Assembly (NCBI RefSeq): GCF_016793225.1
Contig: NZ_JAEUMN010000157.1
Span: 1-41,833 of the forward strand
Direction of reading: 5' to 3'
Source: Phenylobacterium sp.
Lineage (GTDB): Bacteria > Pseudomonadota > Alphaproteobacteria > Caulobacterales > Caulobacteraceae
Length of the DNA stretch: 41,833 nucleotides
The notes beneath the pieces are model-generated. The model was not told the origin of the DNA, did not search any database, and saw only the letters and a program-made list of their open reading frames with translations. Position 1 is the first letter of the stretch. The number at the start of each line of letters is the position of its first letter. The position numbers and the translations under genes are program-made. Shown here piece by piece: positions 27,628-36,273 of the stretch.

Positions 27628-27969
27628 ATGCCTGGCTTCTCCGATCGTCTCGCCGCTCAGGCCGAGGCCCGGAAAGCCCTCCTCGAGAAGTTCAAGCCGA
27701 AGCCGACCGTCCGGGCCGAAGGCGCCTTCGAGACGCGCGAGCAGAAGAAGGCGCGCGAGCTGGCGGAAGTCCGCGAGCGTCGCGCCGCCGAGAAGGAAGC
27801 CGCGCGCATCGCCAAGGAGAAGGCCGAGGAAGAGGCCCGCCTGGCGCGCGAGAACGACGAGGAGCTGATGCTCCAGCTGAAGCGCGACGAGCGGAAGGCC
27901 CGCAAGGCCCAGGCCAAGGCTGAGGCCCGCGCGAAGCGCGAGATGAAGGCGCAGATGCGTCGGGGCTAG
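27628..27969 (+). CDS. DUF6481-like highly charged helical protein
   Basis: Hypothetical protein of 113 residues. It opens MPGFSDRLAAQAEARKALLEKFKPKPT, a start shared by small alphaproteobacterial proteins of the DUF6481 type. It continues as one long charged helix or coiled coil rich in Lys, Arg, Glu and Ala (for example RELAEVRERRAAEKEAARIAKEKAEEEARLARENDEELML). There is no signal peptide. ATG 27628 is preferred because the text after it matches the family start; ATG 27610 would add six residues. Its TAG is interleaved with the CTA of the convergent 70-aa gene (shared CTAG). The function is unknown, and an RNA- or ribosome-associated role is a guess. Confidence 0.72.
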   Translation: MPGFSDRLAAQAEARKALLEKFKPKPTVRAEGAFETREQKKARELAEVRERRAAEKEAARIAKEKAEEEARLARENDEELMLQLKRDERKARKAQAKAEARAKREMKAQMRRG

Positions 27970-28178
27970 TCCTCGGAGCCGCCCGTGATGCGGCGGCTCA
28001 CTTCGCCATAGTAGCCCTGGATCAGGAGCTCGACCGGTTCGCCGCGCTCCTCGGCCTCGAACGCCAGGTCCTTGGCCATCTGCACGGCGGCCGAGCGTGA
28101 GAGCTCGCCGGCCACGGCCTTGCCGTCGTGAAAGACCGTCCAGTCCCCGTCCTTCAGGGTCACCGCAAGTTGAACCAT
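27966..28178 (-). CDS. 70-residue hypothetical protein (DUF2188-like)
   Basis: Small soluble protein of 70 residues: MVQLAVTLKDGDWTVFHDGK opens it, then AVAGELSRSAAVQMAKDLAFEAEERGEPVELLIQGYYGEVSRRI. The order of a short WTV-strand with DGK, a helix full of Ala and a final ELLIQG..GE strand resembles the DUF2188 fold. ATG 28178 has GGAGGACGGA directly upstream. Nothing in the neighbourhood gives a role; it shares a stop-codon overlap with the DUF6481-like gene. Confidence 0.62.
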   Translation of the reverse strand: MVQLAVTLKDGDWTVFHDGKAVAGELSRSAAVQMAKDLAFEAEERGEPVELLIQGYYGEVSRRITGGSED

Positions 28179-28230
28179 TCCGTCCTCCACGAGCTTGAGC
28201 GCGTGGTCATGGCGACGGTTCCCTGAAGCT

Positions 28231-28566
28231 TCACAATTCGACCGGTCGGCCGTGGGGCGTGCGCCGGTAGGCCTCGGCCCAGGCGGCCTGCCGGGCCGCA
28301 CGCTCGGCGGCGCTTGTCAGGCCCCCGGTGTCGACCAGCCGCTCGAGCGCGGCCACCCAATGCTCGTAGTAGCGGGAGCCGTCGTCGGCCGGGTCCTTCG
28401 CCAGCTCCTGCGACAGGGCTTCCGCCCAATCGGGCCAGCTGAACGCGCCGGCCTCATGGAGCCTGAGGGCGAGCGCGAAGGCCTGCGCCTGCCAGGGTTC
28501 GGCGAAGACGGGCCCCTCGGCGTCGCGCGGGAGACGCGGCAGCGCCAGGACGTCAGGCGCGCTCAA
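28231..28566 (-). CDS. nitrile hydratase accessory/activator protein
   Basis: Protein of 111 residues of the nitrile hydratase accessory family (P14K-like, structurally related to the beta-subunit N-terminus), thought to load the metal into the alpha subunit. Conserved signs are the opening LPRLPRDAEGPVFAEPWQAQAFALALRLHEAGAFSWPDWAEALSQELA and the middle YYEHWVAALERLVDTGGL. I chose TTG 28566, which overlaps the beta-subunit stop region and implies coupled translation; the frame continues upstream only as a shadow of the beta gene. It completes an alpha-beta-accessory operon. The exact start is the least certain part, and the family call is good. Confidence 0.85.
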   Translation of the reverse strand: MSAPDVLALPRLPRDAEGPVFAEPWQAQAFALALRLHEAGAFSWPDWAEALSQELAKDPADDGSRYYEHWVAALERLVDTGGLTSAAERAARQAAWAEAYRRTPHGRPVEL

Positions 28567-29203
28567 GGTAGGGCTCCCAGAGATCCAGGCTGATGCTGTC
28601 GATGGCGGACGCCTCGGGCCCCCACACGTCGCGCGCGGCGAAGCGCACCGTGTACAGTTGCGCGGGCTGCTCCCCCAGGTCGTGTGCGTTGGCGTCCGGC
28701 AGCACATGCGCGCCGTGGCGGCGCAGGATCGTTCCGACGCAGCCGCGGACGTAGCGGGGCAGACGGCAGTGGCCCGGCGGGCTGATCCGGCGGGCGCGGA
28801 CCCTGTCGCCGACGGCGTAGGCGGGCGCCCCGGCCTCGCGGACGTAGGAATAGGGGCCGGTGAGCGCGGCCTCGACACTGTCCGCGGGGCGCACGGGCGT
28901 CCCCTTCGGCGCGGCCGGGTCGGCGCGGCCCGTCGCCAGTTCCTCGGCGGTCACGAACCCGCCTTGCACCAGCAGCAGCTCGAGCCGGGCGAGCCACTTC
29001 TCGTAGTAGCTCATCCGCAGGTATTCCGCCGGCGGCAGCCGCTCGAGCTGGTGGCGGCCCGCGTCGATGTTTCCCCGGGTCGGGGAGGCGAGGGTCATGG
29101 CGTGGACCCGGCCCTCCCACGCGTGGTGGAACACGGGCTCGCCCGGCTCGGGCGCGACGGGACCCATCCCGTGCATGCCCCCCATGTCGTGGACGCCGTT
29201 CAC
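28553..29203 (-). CDS. nthB: nitrile hydratase subunit beta
   Basis: Beta subunit of 216 residues of the nitrile hydratase that turns nitriles into amides. It opens [16 protein letters not shown], an almost invariant beta-subunit start. [47 protein letters not shown], the SH3-like C-terminal part with [24 protein letters not shown], and [13 protein letters not shown] complete the family pattern. GTG 29203 overlaps the alpha-subunit stop (GTGA), showing coupled translation. The accessory gene follows with overlap. Confidence 0.95.
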   Translation of the reverse strand: MNGVHDMGGMHGMGPVAPEPGEPVFHHAWEGRVHAMTLASPTRGNIDAGRHQLERLPPAEYLRMSYYEKWLARLELLLVQGGFVTAEELATGRADPAAPKGTPVRPADSVEAALTGPYSYVREAGAPAYAVGDRVRARRISPPGHCRLPRYVRGCVGTILRRHGAHVLPDANAHDLGEQPAQLYTVRFAARDVWGPEASAIDSISLDLWEPYLERA

Positions 29204-29817
29204 AGCCGCGCCGTCCCGATCATGCCGTCCCGCGTGACGAGGGCGGCCAGGGCCCCCTCGTCCAGGTGCTCGGTCCCCTGCGGGCGCTCGGGAATGACCA
29301 GGTAGCGGACCTCGGCCGTGGAATCCCAGACCCGCACCTCGACGTCCTCGGGGAGCTCGGTCCCGAACTCGCGCAGCACGCCGCGCGGATCGATCACGGC
29401 GCGCGAGCGGTAGGGCGGCGACTTGTACCAGACCGGCGGCAGGCCCAGGACGGGCCAGGGGTAGCAGGAGCACAGGGTGCAGACGACGAGGTTGTGAACG
29501 CCGGGGCCGTTCTCCACCGCGATCATGTGCTCGCCCTGGCGCCCGGTGAAGCCGAACTCGGCGATCGCGGCGGTCGCGTCCTCCTGCAGCCGGCGGCGGT
29601 AGTCCGGGTCCGTCCACGCCCGGGCGACCACGCGCGCGCCGTTCCTGGGGCCCACCTTGTGCTCGTAGTGGTCGACGATGGCGTCGAGCGCCGCCGGCTC
29701 GACGAGGCCCTTCTCCACGAGCAGCGATTCCAGGGCCTTCACGCGCAGGGCGATCTCGGAGGGCGGCTCCTGCTCATGATCGTGGTCGTGATGATGGTCG
29801 TGATGGTCGTGCGCCAT
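29200..29817 (-). CDS. nthA: nitrile hydratase subunit alpha, cobalt type
   Basis: Catalytic alpha subunit of 205 residues. The metal claw is [14 protein letters not shown], with C113, S117 and the cysteines C116 and C118 that are oxidised to sulfinic and sulfenic acid in the mature enzyme. Thr after the first Cys (CTLCSC) marks the cobalt type, whereas iron types have CSLCSC. The rest ([65 protein letters not shown]) is typical. The N-terminus has eight His among the first 14 residues, alternating with Asp, which may bind metal. It is the first gene of the operon, alpha before beta. No amidase or nitrilase gene is nearby, so the amide product must be handled elsewhere. Confidence 0.95.
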   Translation of the reverse strand: MAHDHHDHHHDHDHEQEPPSEIALRVKALESLLVEKGLVEPAALDAIVDHYEHKVGPRNGARVVARAWTDPDYRRRLQEDATAAIAEFGFTGRQGEHMIAVENGPGVHNLVVCTLCSCYPWPVLGLPPVWYKSPPYRSRAVIDPRGVLREFGTELPEDVEVRVWDSTAEVRYLVIPERPQGTEHLDEGALAALVTRDGMIGTARL

Positions 29818-29912
29818 GGGACGAGTGTGGACCCATTGGGCGGCGAAGGTGAAGAGCGCGCGTGACCCGTGGCCGGATCGCTGCGATCATCGCGCGGACA
29901 AGGAGGCGAGGG

Positions 29913-30551
29913 ATGGACGGCCCGCATCTGATCTACTTCTCCGACCCGATGTGCTCGTGGTGCTATGGGTTCTCGCCGGTCATCGAGCAGGTCCGCGCCG
30001 CCTACGGCAACGCCCTGCCGATCCGGGTGATCATGGGGGGTCTGCGGCCCGGCACGGAAGAGCCGATGACCGACAAGGCCAAGGTCGACATCGCCGGGCA
30101 CTGGCATCATGTGCACGAGGCGTCCGGGCTGCCCTTCGATCCCGCGGTGATCAACCAGCCCGGCTTCGTCTACGACACCGACCCCGCCGCGCGCGCCGTG
30201 GTGGTGGTGCGCCGCGAGGGGCAGGACGTGGCCCTGCGATACCTGGCGGCCGTGCAGCGCGGCTTCTACGCCGAGGGCCGGGACGTGACCCGGCCCGAGG
30301 TCCTGGCCGATCTCGCCGCCGACTTCGGGCTCGATCGCGAGCGTTTCCTGGCCGACTGGTCCACCGAGGAGGCCAAGCAGGAGACCTGGCGCGACTACGC
30401 GACATCGCACCGCGCCGGCGTCACGGGCTTTCCCACCCTGGTCGGCGGGCCGAACGCCCAGGGCGTCTACGGCGTCGTCACGCGCGGGTACGCGCCGCCC
30501 GAGCAGGTGCTGGCGGTGCTGCGCGAGTGGATCGCCGGGATCGCCGCCTGA
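29913..30551 (+). CDS. DsbA-family (FrnE-like) oxidoreductase
   Basis: Cytosolic thioredoxin-fold protein of 212 residues. The active-site CxxC is C14-SW-C17 in YFSDPMCSWCYGFSPVIEQV, and the cis-proline loop is TGFPTLVGG. The helical insert and RFLADWSTEEAKQETWRDYATSHRAGV fit DsbA-like FrnE proteins. There is no signal peptide, so it is not the periplasmic disulfide oxidase. ATG 29913 has AAGGAGG at 29900-29906; the frame is open upstream only as a GC effect. It diverges from the nitrile hydratase operon, with 95 bases between the starts. A link to cysteine oxidation in that enzyme is a possibility only. Confidence 0.88.
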   Translation: MDGPHLIYFSDPMCSWCYGFSPVIEQVRAAYGNALPIRVIMGGLRPGTEEPMTDKAKVDIAGHWHHVHEASGLPFDPAVINQPGFVYDTDPAARAVVVVRREGQDVALRYLAAVQRGFYAEGRDVTRPEVLADLAADFGLDRERFLADWSTEEAKQETWRDYATSHRAGVTGFPTLVGGPNAQGVYGVVTRGYAPPEQVLAVLREWIAGIAA

Positions 30552-30560
30552 ACCCGACGC

Positions 30561-31817
30561 TCAGCGCGTCCGGGCGTGCCGCGCGGGCGGCGTCTTCGCC
30601 ACGTCCATGATCAGCTTGGTCAGCAGGTAGAGCCGCGGCGTCACGCTCCTGAGGTCGATCCACTCCTTGTCCGAGTGGAACGCCCCGCCGACCGGGCCCA
30701 GTCCGTCCAGCGCGGGCACGCCCGCCTCGTGGGCCAGGGCCGACTCCGAGGCGCCGCCATTGCCGCCCCGGCCGAGCGAAAGTCCCAGGCCGGCGTAGAT
30801 CGCCGCCGCGCGGTCGGCGAGGGCGTCGGTGGCGGGATTGTCGGGCAGGGGCGGGAAGGAGGGCTGCCGCGTCACCGTCACCCGGGTGTCGGGAATGACC
30901 GTCGTGCGCGCGTTGGCCTCCAGCGCCGAGAAGACGCGCTCGGCCTCGGCCTTCTCCCGCACGCGCAGGCTCAGGGTCGCGCTGGCGTCCTCGGGGATGA
31001 TGTTGTTGCGCGTGCCCGCGTCCAGGACCGTCAGGTTCAGCGTCGTGCCGTCGCCGGTCTTCGGGAACTGCGCCGTTCCCTTGAGCTGGTTGATCAGCTC
31101 CTCCGCCGCGTTGCGGCCCTCCTGCGGCGCGACCCCGGCGTGCGCGGCGCGGCCCTTGACCGCGATGTTCACGACCGTCGAGCCCTTGCGCCAGACCGTG
31201 ATCACGTCGGGGGCGTCGCCCGGCTCGAGGTTCAGCTCCACGTCGGCGTCGGCCAGCAGGCGGTCGATCAGCTTGCGCGTGCCCGGGGACCCGCGCTCCT
31301 CCGAGCTCTCGATCAGGAAGACGATCTGCCGGAAGTCCCTGAACCCGAGGTCGCGCAGGATCCCGAGCGCATAGACCCCGGCCACGACCCCGCCCTTCTC
31401 GTCGCCGACGCCGGGCCCGGTGGCTCGGTCGCCGGCCGTCGAATAGGGCCACTTCGCCGCCGTCCCGGGCTCGAACACGGTGTCGAGGTGCCCGATCAGC
31501 AGGATGCGGGCCTTGCCCGTCCCCTTCAGCGTGGCGACGATGTTCTCGGGCAGTCCCGGCGCCTCGGCCGGGACCTTCTCGACCGTCATGCCCAGCGCCT
31601 CGAGGCGCGGGATCAGGACGGCGGCGACCTTCCGGCCCCCCTCGACGTCGCCCGTCCCGGAGTCGATGTTCACCACCGTTTCGAGCAGCTTCAGCTGCTC
31701 GGCGCGCGCCGCCTCGGCCGCGGCCCAGACCCGCGCGTCGCGGGGGACCGGCTTGACCGCCGCGGCGAGCGGCCCCGCCGCGAGGCTCAGGGCGGCGGCG
31801 ATGAAGGCCAACTTCAT
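30561..31817 (-). CDS. secreted M20-family metallopeptidase (glutamate carboxypeptidase-like)
   Basis: Exported zinc peptidase of 418 residues. A signal peptide (MKLAFIAAALSLAAGPLAAAV) precedes the catalytic domain. Metal and catalytic residues are visible as H110 and D112 in LIGHLDTVFEPG, the bridging D139 in GVGDEKGG, and E173 and E174 in ESSEERGSPG. The lid domain (VNIAVKGRAAHAGVAPQEGRNAAEELINQL) carries the family's conserved His, and the last ligand region is FHSDKEWIDL. It resembles CPG2-type glutamate carboxypeptidases. ATG 31817 has AGGAGTCCCG upstream. It diverges from the nuclease at 32097. Confidence 0.93.
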   Translation of the reverse strand: MKLAFIAAALSLAAGPLAAAVKPVPRDARVWAAAEAARAEQLKLLETVVNIDSGTGDVEGGRKVAAVLIPRLEALGMTVEKVPAEAPGLPENIVATLKGTGKARILLIGHLDTVFEPGTAAKWPYSTAGDRATGPGVGDEKGGVVAGVYALGILRDLGFRDFRQIVFLIESSEERGSPGTRKLIDRLLADADVELNLEPGDAPDVITVWRKGSTVVNIAVKGRAAHAGVAPQEGRNAAEELINQLKGTAQFPKTGDGTTLNLTVLDAGTRNNIIPEDASATLSLRVREKAEAERVFSALEANARTTVIPDTRVTVTRQPSFPPLPDNPATDALADRAAAIYAGLGLSLGRGGNGGASESALAHEAGVPALDGLGPVGGAFHSDKEWIDLRSVTPRLYLLTKLIMDVAKTPPARHARTR

Positions 31818-31941
31818 TCGGGACTCCTGAGCCGCGGCGGGATGCGCCGTCGATGGGATCGCCGCCTGCGTGGCGGACGCGGGACTTTGATCAGACCGTC
31901 TTCGACCTGTCACCCGGGCTCGCTAAGCCAGCCCGATCCTT

Positions 31942-31961
31942 GCGCAGAGCGGGCTCTGCGC
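31942..31961. promoter_or_regulatory. near-perfect palindrome between M20 peptidase and nuclease
   Basis: GCGCAGAGC (31942-31950) and GCTCTGCGC (31953-31961) are perfect complements around GG. It lies in the 279-base divergent region. A second short dyad, CGGCCCC with GGGGCCG (32050-32056 and 32063-32069), comes just before the nuclease ribosome site (GGGGG, 32088-32092). The first has an operator-like shape; which factor binds is unknown. Confidence 0.45.
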
Positions 31962-32096
31962 GGGCAGCGCGGCCGCAACTGTGCGCCGCCTGTGGGCGAA
32001 CGGCCGCCGGCGCTTGCGCTCGAACCTGGGGCAGGCTTGGTTGGCTGACCGGCCCCTGGGGAGGGGCCGCGTAACGGGTGTTTCAGTGGGGGCATA

Positions 32097-35000
32097 ATGA
32101 GCGCGGTCTATTTCAACCTGGCTGGTGGGGACTTCTTCCAGGACTGGTCCAACATCTCCCTGATCACCGCCAACGACGACTGGAGCGGCGTGCCCAGCAT
32201 CGTCGGCTACCTGGGCGACATCAGCAGCGGGTCGATCACCAACACCGATGCGCGCACGCTCACCGGTTCGAACCTGGGCGCCGTCGACGTGATCGCCAAC
32301 CAGTCGAGCTTCGCCATCAGCAACGGCGGCGTGGCCGAGTTCCATGGCGCCAATCCGGTCGTGGGCTTCCAGGGGTCGGGCACGGCCGACGCTCCCAGCC
32401 TCGTGCTGTACCTCAACGCCACCGGCCGCCAGAGCCTGCATCTCGACCTCGACCTGCGCCGGCTCGACGCCGACGCCGCGGTGCAGCAGTTCAACATCCA
32501 GTACCGGCTGGCGGACGGCGAGACCTGGACCAACGTGCCGGGCGCCTACATCGCCAACGCCGCGACGGGCCATATCTCGCTGGACCTGCCCAGCGCGCTG
32601 AACGGCCAGGCCACGATCCAGATCCGCTTCATGACCGTGGACGCCACGGGAAGCGACGCGTTCATCGGCATGGACAACATCAGCGTCACCAGCCAGGCCG
32701 CCGTCGTGGGCGCCAGCGTCACGATCGACAGCGTCTCGATCGTCGAGGGCGACGCGGGCGCGACCACCATGGTGTTCACCGTCACCCGCAGCAACACGGC
32801 GGGCGAGTTCTCGGTCGACTTCGCCACGAGCGGCGGCAACGCCACGGCCGGGAGCGACTACGTCGCCGCCTCGGGGACCCTGACCTTCGCGGCCGGCGGG
32901 CCCGCCACCCAGACCATCTCGGTCACCATCAACGGCGACACGACCACCGAGGCCAACGAGACCTTCAAGGTCGTGCTGAGCAACCTCGTCAACGTCAGCG
33001 GCGCGGCCACGATCCAGGGCTCGGGCGAGGGGACCGGGACGATCCTCAACGACGACACCACCCCGGTGCCGATCCACGACATCCAGGGCGCGGGCCACAT
33101 CTCGCCGCTCAACGGGGCGCACGTGTTCACCACCGGGATCGTCACGGCGATCGACACCACCGGCGCGCGCGGCTTCTGGATCCAGGATCCGAACCCCGAC
33201 GCCAACGACGCCACGTCCGAGGCGATCTTCGTCTTCACCGGCGCCGCGCCGACGGTGAGCGTGGGCGACCTCGTGCGGGTCGAGGGCGACGTCAACGAGT
33301 TCTTCGGCTCCAACGCCAACAACCTCGGCATCACCGAGATCGACTCGCCGATCATCACGGTGCTCAGCAGCGGCAACCCGCTGCCGGCCGCGGTCGTGCT
33401 CGGGACGGGCGGCCGTCTCGTCCCGACCTCGGTGATCGACAACGACGACTTCGCCGTCTTCGACCCCGCCGAGGACGCCATCGACTTCTACGAGTCGCTG
33501 GAAGGCATGCGGGTGACGGTGCCCGACGCCCAGGCCGTGGGCCCCACCAACGGCAACTCCACCTGGGTGGTCGCCAACCAGGGCGCGAACGCCACCGGCA
33601 TGAACGCCGCGGGCGGCATCACGGTCAGCGCCGGCGACTTCAACCCCGAGCGGGTCCAGATCTTCTACGACAGCGGCGTCGCGCCGATCGGCGCCAAGCC
33701 CAACGCGGTGACGGGCGACGACCTCGGCGACATCACCGGCATCATGCACTACTTCGGCGGCAACTATGAGGTGCTGCCCACCGCGATCGGCTCGGCCGGC
33801 AGCGGCCCCGTCGTCCTCCCCCGCGAGACCACCACGCTGCGCGGCGGCGCCGAGCACCTGACCGTCGGCGCCTTCAACGTCGAGAACCTCGATCCCCTCG
33901 ACCCGCAGGCCAAGTTCGACGCCCTGGCCGGCAACATCGTCACCAACCTGGGCGCGCCGGACATCATCGGCCTCGAGGAGGTCCAGGACGCCGACGGCCC
34001 CGGCGCCGGGACGAACTACTCCGGACAGCCGACCGCCCAGAAGCTGATCGACGCCATCGTCGCCGCCGGCGGGCCCCGCTACGTCTACGTCGAGGTGGCC
34101 CCCACCGGGAACAACCAGAACGGCGGGGAGGGGAACGGCAACATCCGCAACGGCTACCTCTACAATCCCGACCGCGTGGGCTTCGTCTCGGTCAGCCAGA
34201 TCACCGACACGACGCCGGCCAACGGCGACACCTACGCGAACAGCCGCAAGCCGCTGGTGGGCGTCTTCACGTTCGGCGGCGAGACGGTCACGCTGATCGG
34301 CGTGCACAACACCTCGCGCCTGGGCAGCGACGGCCTGTTCGGACAGAACCAGCCGGCGCTCAACGCGGGCGACGACCGCCGCGTCGAGCAGACGCTGCAC
34401 ATCCGCAACTACGTCGAGAACCTGCTGGCCTCGGACCCCGACGCGCGCGTGCTCGTCCTCGGCGACTTCAACGCCTTCCAGTTCGAGACCAGCGTCACCC
34501 AGCTGGAAGCCGGCGGGCTGAGCAACCTCGCCAACCTGCTGCCGGCCAACGAGCGCTACTCGTACAACTTCGAGGGCAACAACCAGCTGATCGACCACAT
34601 GCTGGCCTCGCCGGAGCTCGCGGCCGGCGCCCAGTACGACATCGTCCACGTCAACGCCAACCAGGCGGCGGCCAACCAGACGTCCGACCACGACGGCTCG
34701 GTGGCCCGCTTCTTCGTGAACTTCCGGCCTTCCACGGGCGGCGACGCCGCGACCGTGGCCGAGAACCAGTCGGTCACCATCGACGTGCTGGCCAACGACA
34801 CCGACCGCAACGCGGGCGACACCCTGACCCTGGTCGGCGTCACGTCGTCGACCGGCGCCGGCACGGCCTCGATCGTGAACGGCAAGGTGGTCTACGTCGC
34901 CAGCGGGGACGCCGCCGACGCCCTGAAGCAGCCCGAGACGCTGATCGACGTCCTGACCTACCAGGTGCAGGACAGCCACGGCGCGGTCTCCACCGGGACC

Positions 35001-35423
35001 ATCAACGTCACCGTCCGCGGCGTGGCCAATGCGCCGGTGCGCAACGGCACGGCCAACGGCGACACGCTGAACGGCACGGCGCTGGACGACACGATCAACG
35101 GCCTCGGCGGCGCCGACAAGCTGACCGGCCTGGTGGGCACGGACACGCTCAACGGCGGCCTCGGCAACGACACGCTTTCGGGCGGCGTCGGCGTCGACCG
35201 GTTCGTCTTCTCGGGCGACTTCGGAAAGGACGTGGTGACGGACTTCGAGTCGAAGGACGTGATCCAGCTCGACGCGTCGCAGTTCGTGGACTTCGCGGGC
35301 GTGCAGAGCCGCGCGGCGCAGGTCGGCGCCGACGTGGTGATCACGCTCGACGCCACGCACGTGATCACCCTGCAGAACGTCTCGCTCGCCAGCCTGCAGG
35401 CCAACGACTTCCTGTTCGTGTGA
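32097..35423 (+). CDS. ExeM/NucH-type extracellular endonuclease with RTX C-terminus
   Basis: Predicted secreted nuclease of 1108 residues. Domains in order: an N-terminal beta-rich region (1-200) of unknown type; a Calx-beta domain (about 206-320, [19 protein letters not shown], then [14 protein letters not shown]); an OB-fold-like domain (about 325-435, [22 protein letters not shown]); a DNase I-like endonuclease/exonuclease/phosphatase domain (about 587-870) with [21 protein letters not shown] and SDHDGS; a tandem-95/cadherin-like domain (about 882-977, [16 protein letters not shown]); then RTX repeats (about 981-1031, [29 protein letters not shown]) and a type I secretion tail. No N-terminal signal peptide is seen, consistent with RTX export. 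It may degrade extracellular DNA for phosphate. No ABC/HlyD/TolC export genes are nearby. Confidence 0.93.
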   Translation: MSAVYFNLAGGDFFQDWSNISLITANDDWSGVPSIVGYLGDISSGSITNTDARTLTGSNLGAVDVIANQSSFAISNGGVAEFHGANPVVGFQGSGTADAPSLVLYLNATGRQSLHLDLDLRRLDADAAVQQFNIQYRLADGETWTNVPGAYIANAATGHISLDLPSALNGQATIQIRFMTVDATGSDAFIGMDNISVTSQAAVVGASVTIDSVSIVEGDAGATTMVFTVTRSNTAGEFSVDFATSGGNATAGSDYVAASGTLTFAAGGPATQTISVTINGDTTTEANETFKVVLSNLVNVSGAATIQGSGEGTGTILNDDTTPVPIHDIQGAGHISPLNGAHVFTTGIVTAIDTTGARGFWIQDPNPDANDATSEAIFVFTGAAPTVSVGDLVRVEGDVNEFFGSNANNLGITEIDSPIITVLSSGNPLPAAVVLGTGGRLVPTSVIDNDDFAVFDPAEDAIDFYESLEGMRVTVPDAQAVGPTNGNSTWVVANQGANATGMNAAGGITVSAGDFNPERVQIFYDSGVAPIGAKPNAVTGDDLGDITGIMHYFGGNYEVLPTAIGSAGSGPVVLPRETTTLRGGAEHLTVGAFNVENLDPLDPQAKFDALAGNIVTNLGAPDIIGLEEVQDADGPGAGTNYSGQPTAQKLIDAIVAAGGPRYVYVEVAPTGNNQNGGEGNGNIRNGYLYNPDRVGFVSVSQITDTTPANGDTYANSRKPLVGVFTFGGETVTLIGVHNTSRLGSDGLFGQNQPALNAGDDRRVEQTLHIRNYVENLLASDPDARVLVLGDFNAFQFETSVTQLEAGGLSNLANLLPANERYSYNFEGNNQLIDHMLASPELAAGAQYDIVHVNANQAAANQTSDHDGSVARFFVNFRPSTGGDAATVAENQSVTIDVLANDTDRNAGDTLTLVGVTSSTGAGTASIVNGKVVYVASGDAADALKQPETLIDVLTYQVQDSHGAVSTGTINVTVRGVANAPVRNGTANGDTLNGTALDDTINGLGGADKLTGLVGTDTLNGGLGNDTLSGGVGVDRFVFSGDFGKDVVTDFESKDVIQLDASQFVDFAGVQSRAAQVGADVVITLDATHVITLQNVSLASLQANDFLFV

Positions 35424-35432
35424 GGCCCTGCG

Positions 35433-35460
35433 GGACGGCGGCGCGCAATTGCCGCCGTCC
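35433..35460 (+). terminator. perfect hairpin after the nuclease gene
   Basis: GGACGGCGGC (35433-35442) and GCCGCCGTCC (35451-35460) form a perfect 10-bp stem around an 8-base loop, nine bases after the stop. There is no T-run, so it is a stop or mRNA-end stabiliser rather than a classical terminator. Confidence 0.55.
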
Positions 35461-35466
35461 TGCCGC

Positions 35467-35496
35467 CTTGCGCCGGGCCCGCGGGCACGCGATATC
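35467..35496 (+). promoter_or_regulatory. clpP: possible clpP promoter
   Basis: CTTGCGC at 35467-35473 and GATAT at 35491-35495 could serve as a -35/-10 pair before clpP (ATG 35557). The match to alphaproteobacterial sigma70 or sigma32 consensus is partial. Confidence 0.3.
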
Positions 35497-35556
35497 GGGA
35501 CTCTGCCGCGCCGCCTTTCGCAGGCTGCGCGTCGCGACTTTCGAAAAGGACTTCCG

Positions 35557-36174
35557 ATGCGCGATCCCGTGACCACCGCCCTTGGCCTCGTGCCGATGGT
35601 CGTCGAGCAGACGAGCCGGGGCGAGCGCGCCTACGACATCTTCTCGCGCCTCCTCAAGGACCGGATCATCTTCCTGGCGGGCCCCGTCGAGGACGGGATG
35701 GCCAGCCTCATCTGCGCCCAGCTGCTGCACCTGGAGGCTGAGAACCCGAAGAAAGAGATCCAGATGTACATCAACTCGCCAGGCGGGATCGTGACGTCCG
35801 GCCTCGCGATCTACGACACCATGCAGTACATCAAGAGCCCGGTGATCACCCTGTGCCTGGGCATGGCGGCCTCCATGGGCTCGTTCCTGCTGATGGCGGG
35901 CGAGAAGGGCAGCCGCATCGCGCTCCCCAACAGCCGCATCATGGTGCACCAGCCCTCGGGCGGCTACTCGGGCAAGGCCCAGGACATCCAGCGCCACGCC
36001 GAGGACATCCTGAAGACCAAGCGCCGCCTGAACGAGATCTACGCCAAGCACACCGGCCAGCCCATCGAGGTGGTCGAGGAGACGCTGGACCGCGACCACT
36101 TCATGACCGCGCACGAGGCGAAGGACTGGGGCCTCGTGGACCACGTCTGGGAGAAGCGTGACGGCGACGTCTGA
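35557..36174 (+). CDS. clpP: ATP-dependent Clp protease proteolytic subunit
   Basis: Serine peptidase of 205 residues that forms the tetradecameric barrel used with ClpX or ClpA. The catalytic triad is S106 in [12 protein letters not shown]131 in IMVHQPSGG and D180 in [38 protein letters not shown] and [22 protein letters not shown] are standard. The first 13 residues are a short pro-sequence likely removed by self-cleavage. ATG 35557 follows AAAAGGACTTCCG. The gene comes before clpX as in Caulobacter, with a glycosyltransferase and a HAD phosphatase in between. Confidence 0.98.
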   Translation: MRDPVTTALGLVPMVVEQTSRGERAYDIFSRLLKDRIIFLAGPVEDGMASLICAQLLHLEAENPKKEIQMYINSPGGIVTSGLAIYDTMQYIKSPVITLCLGMAASMGSFLLMAGEKGSRIALPNSRIMVHQPSGGYSGKAQDIQRHAEDILKTKRRLNEIYAKHTGQPIEVVEETLDRDHFMTAHEAKDWGLVDHVWEKRDGDV

Positions 36175-36197
36175 GCGCCGCCACCCGGCTTTGCGAA

Positions 36198-36225
36198 GGG
36201 CGTCCGGTCCGCCGGGCGCCCTTTT
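36198..36225 (+). terminator. rho-independent terminator after clpP
   Basis: GGGCGTCCGG (36198-36207) pairs with CCGGGCGCCC (36212-36221) with one G-T wobble and a 4-base loop, followed directly by TTTT, 23 bases past the clpP stop. Confidence 0.82.
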
Positions 36226-36273
36226 CGTTTGCCCGCGAGTCCGCCACCGTGCGGGTGAGGCGGGGGCGCGCAG

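Noticed and set aside
31923-35576. A 1217-residue open frame on the minus strand across the nuclease gene
   Set aside because: It mirrors the plus-strand nuclease, is full of His/Val/Asp/Gly runs typical of a GC-rich antisense frame, and has no domain; the plus strand has clear catalytic motifs.
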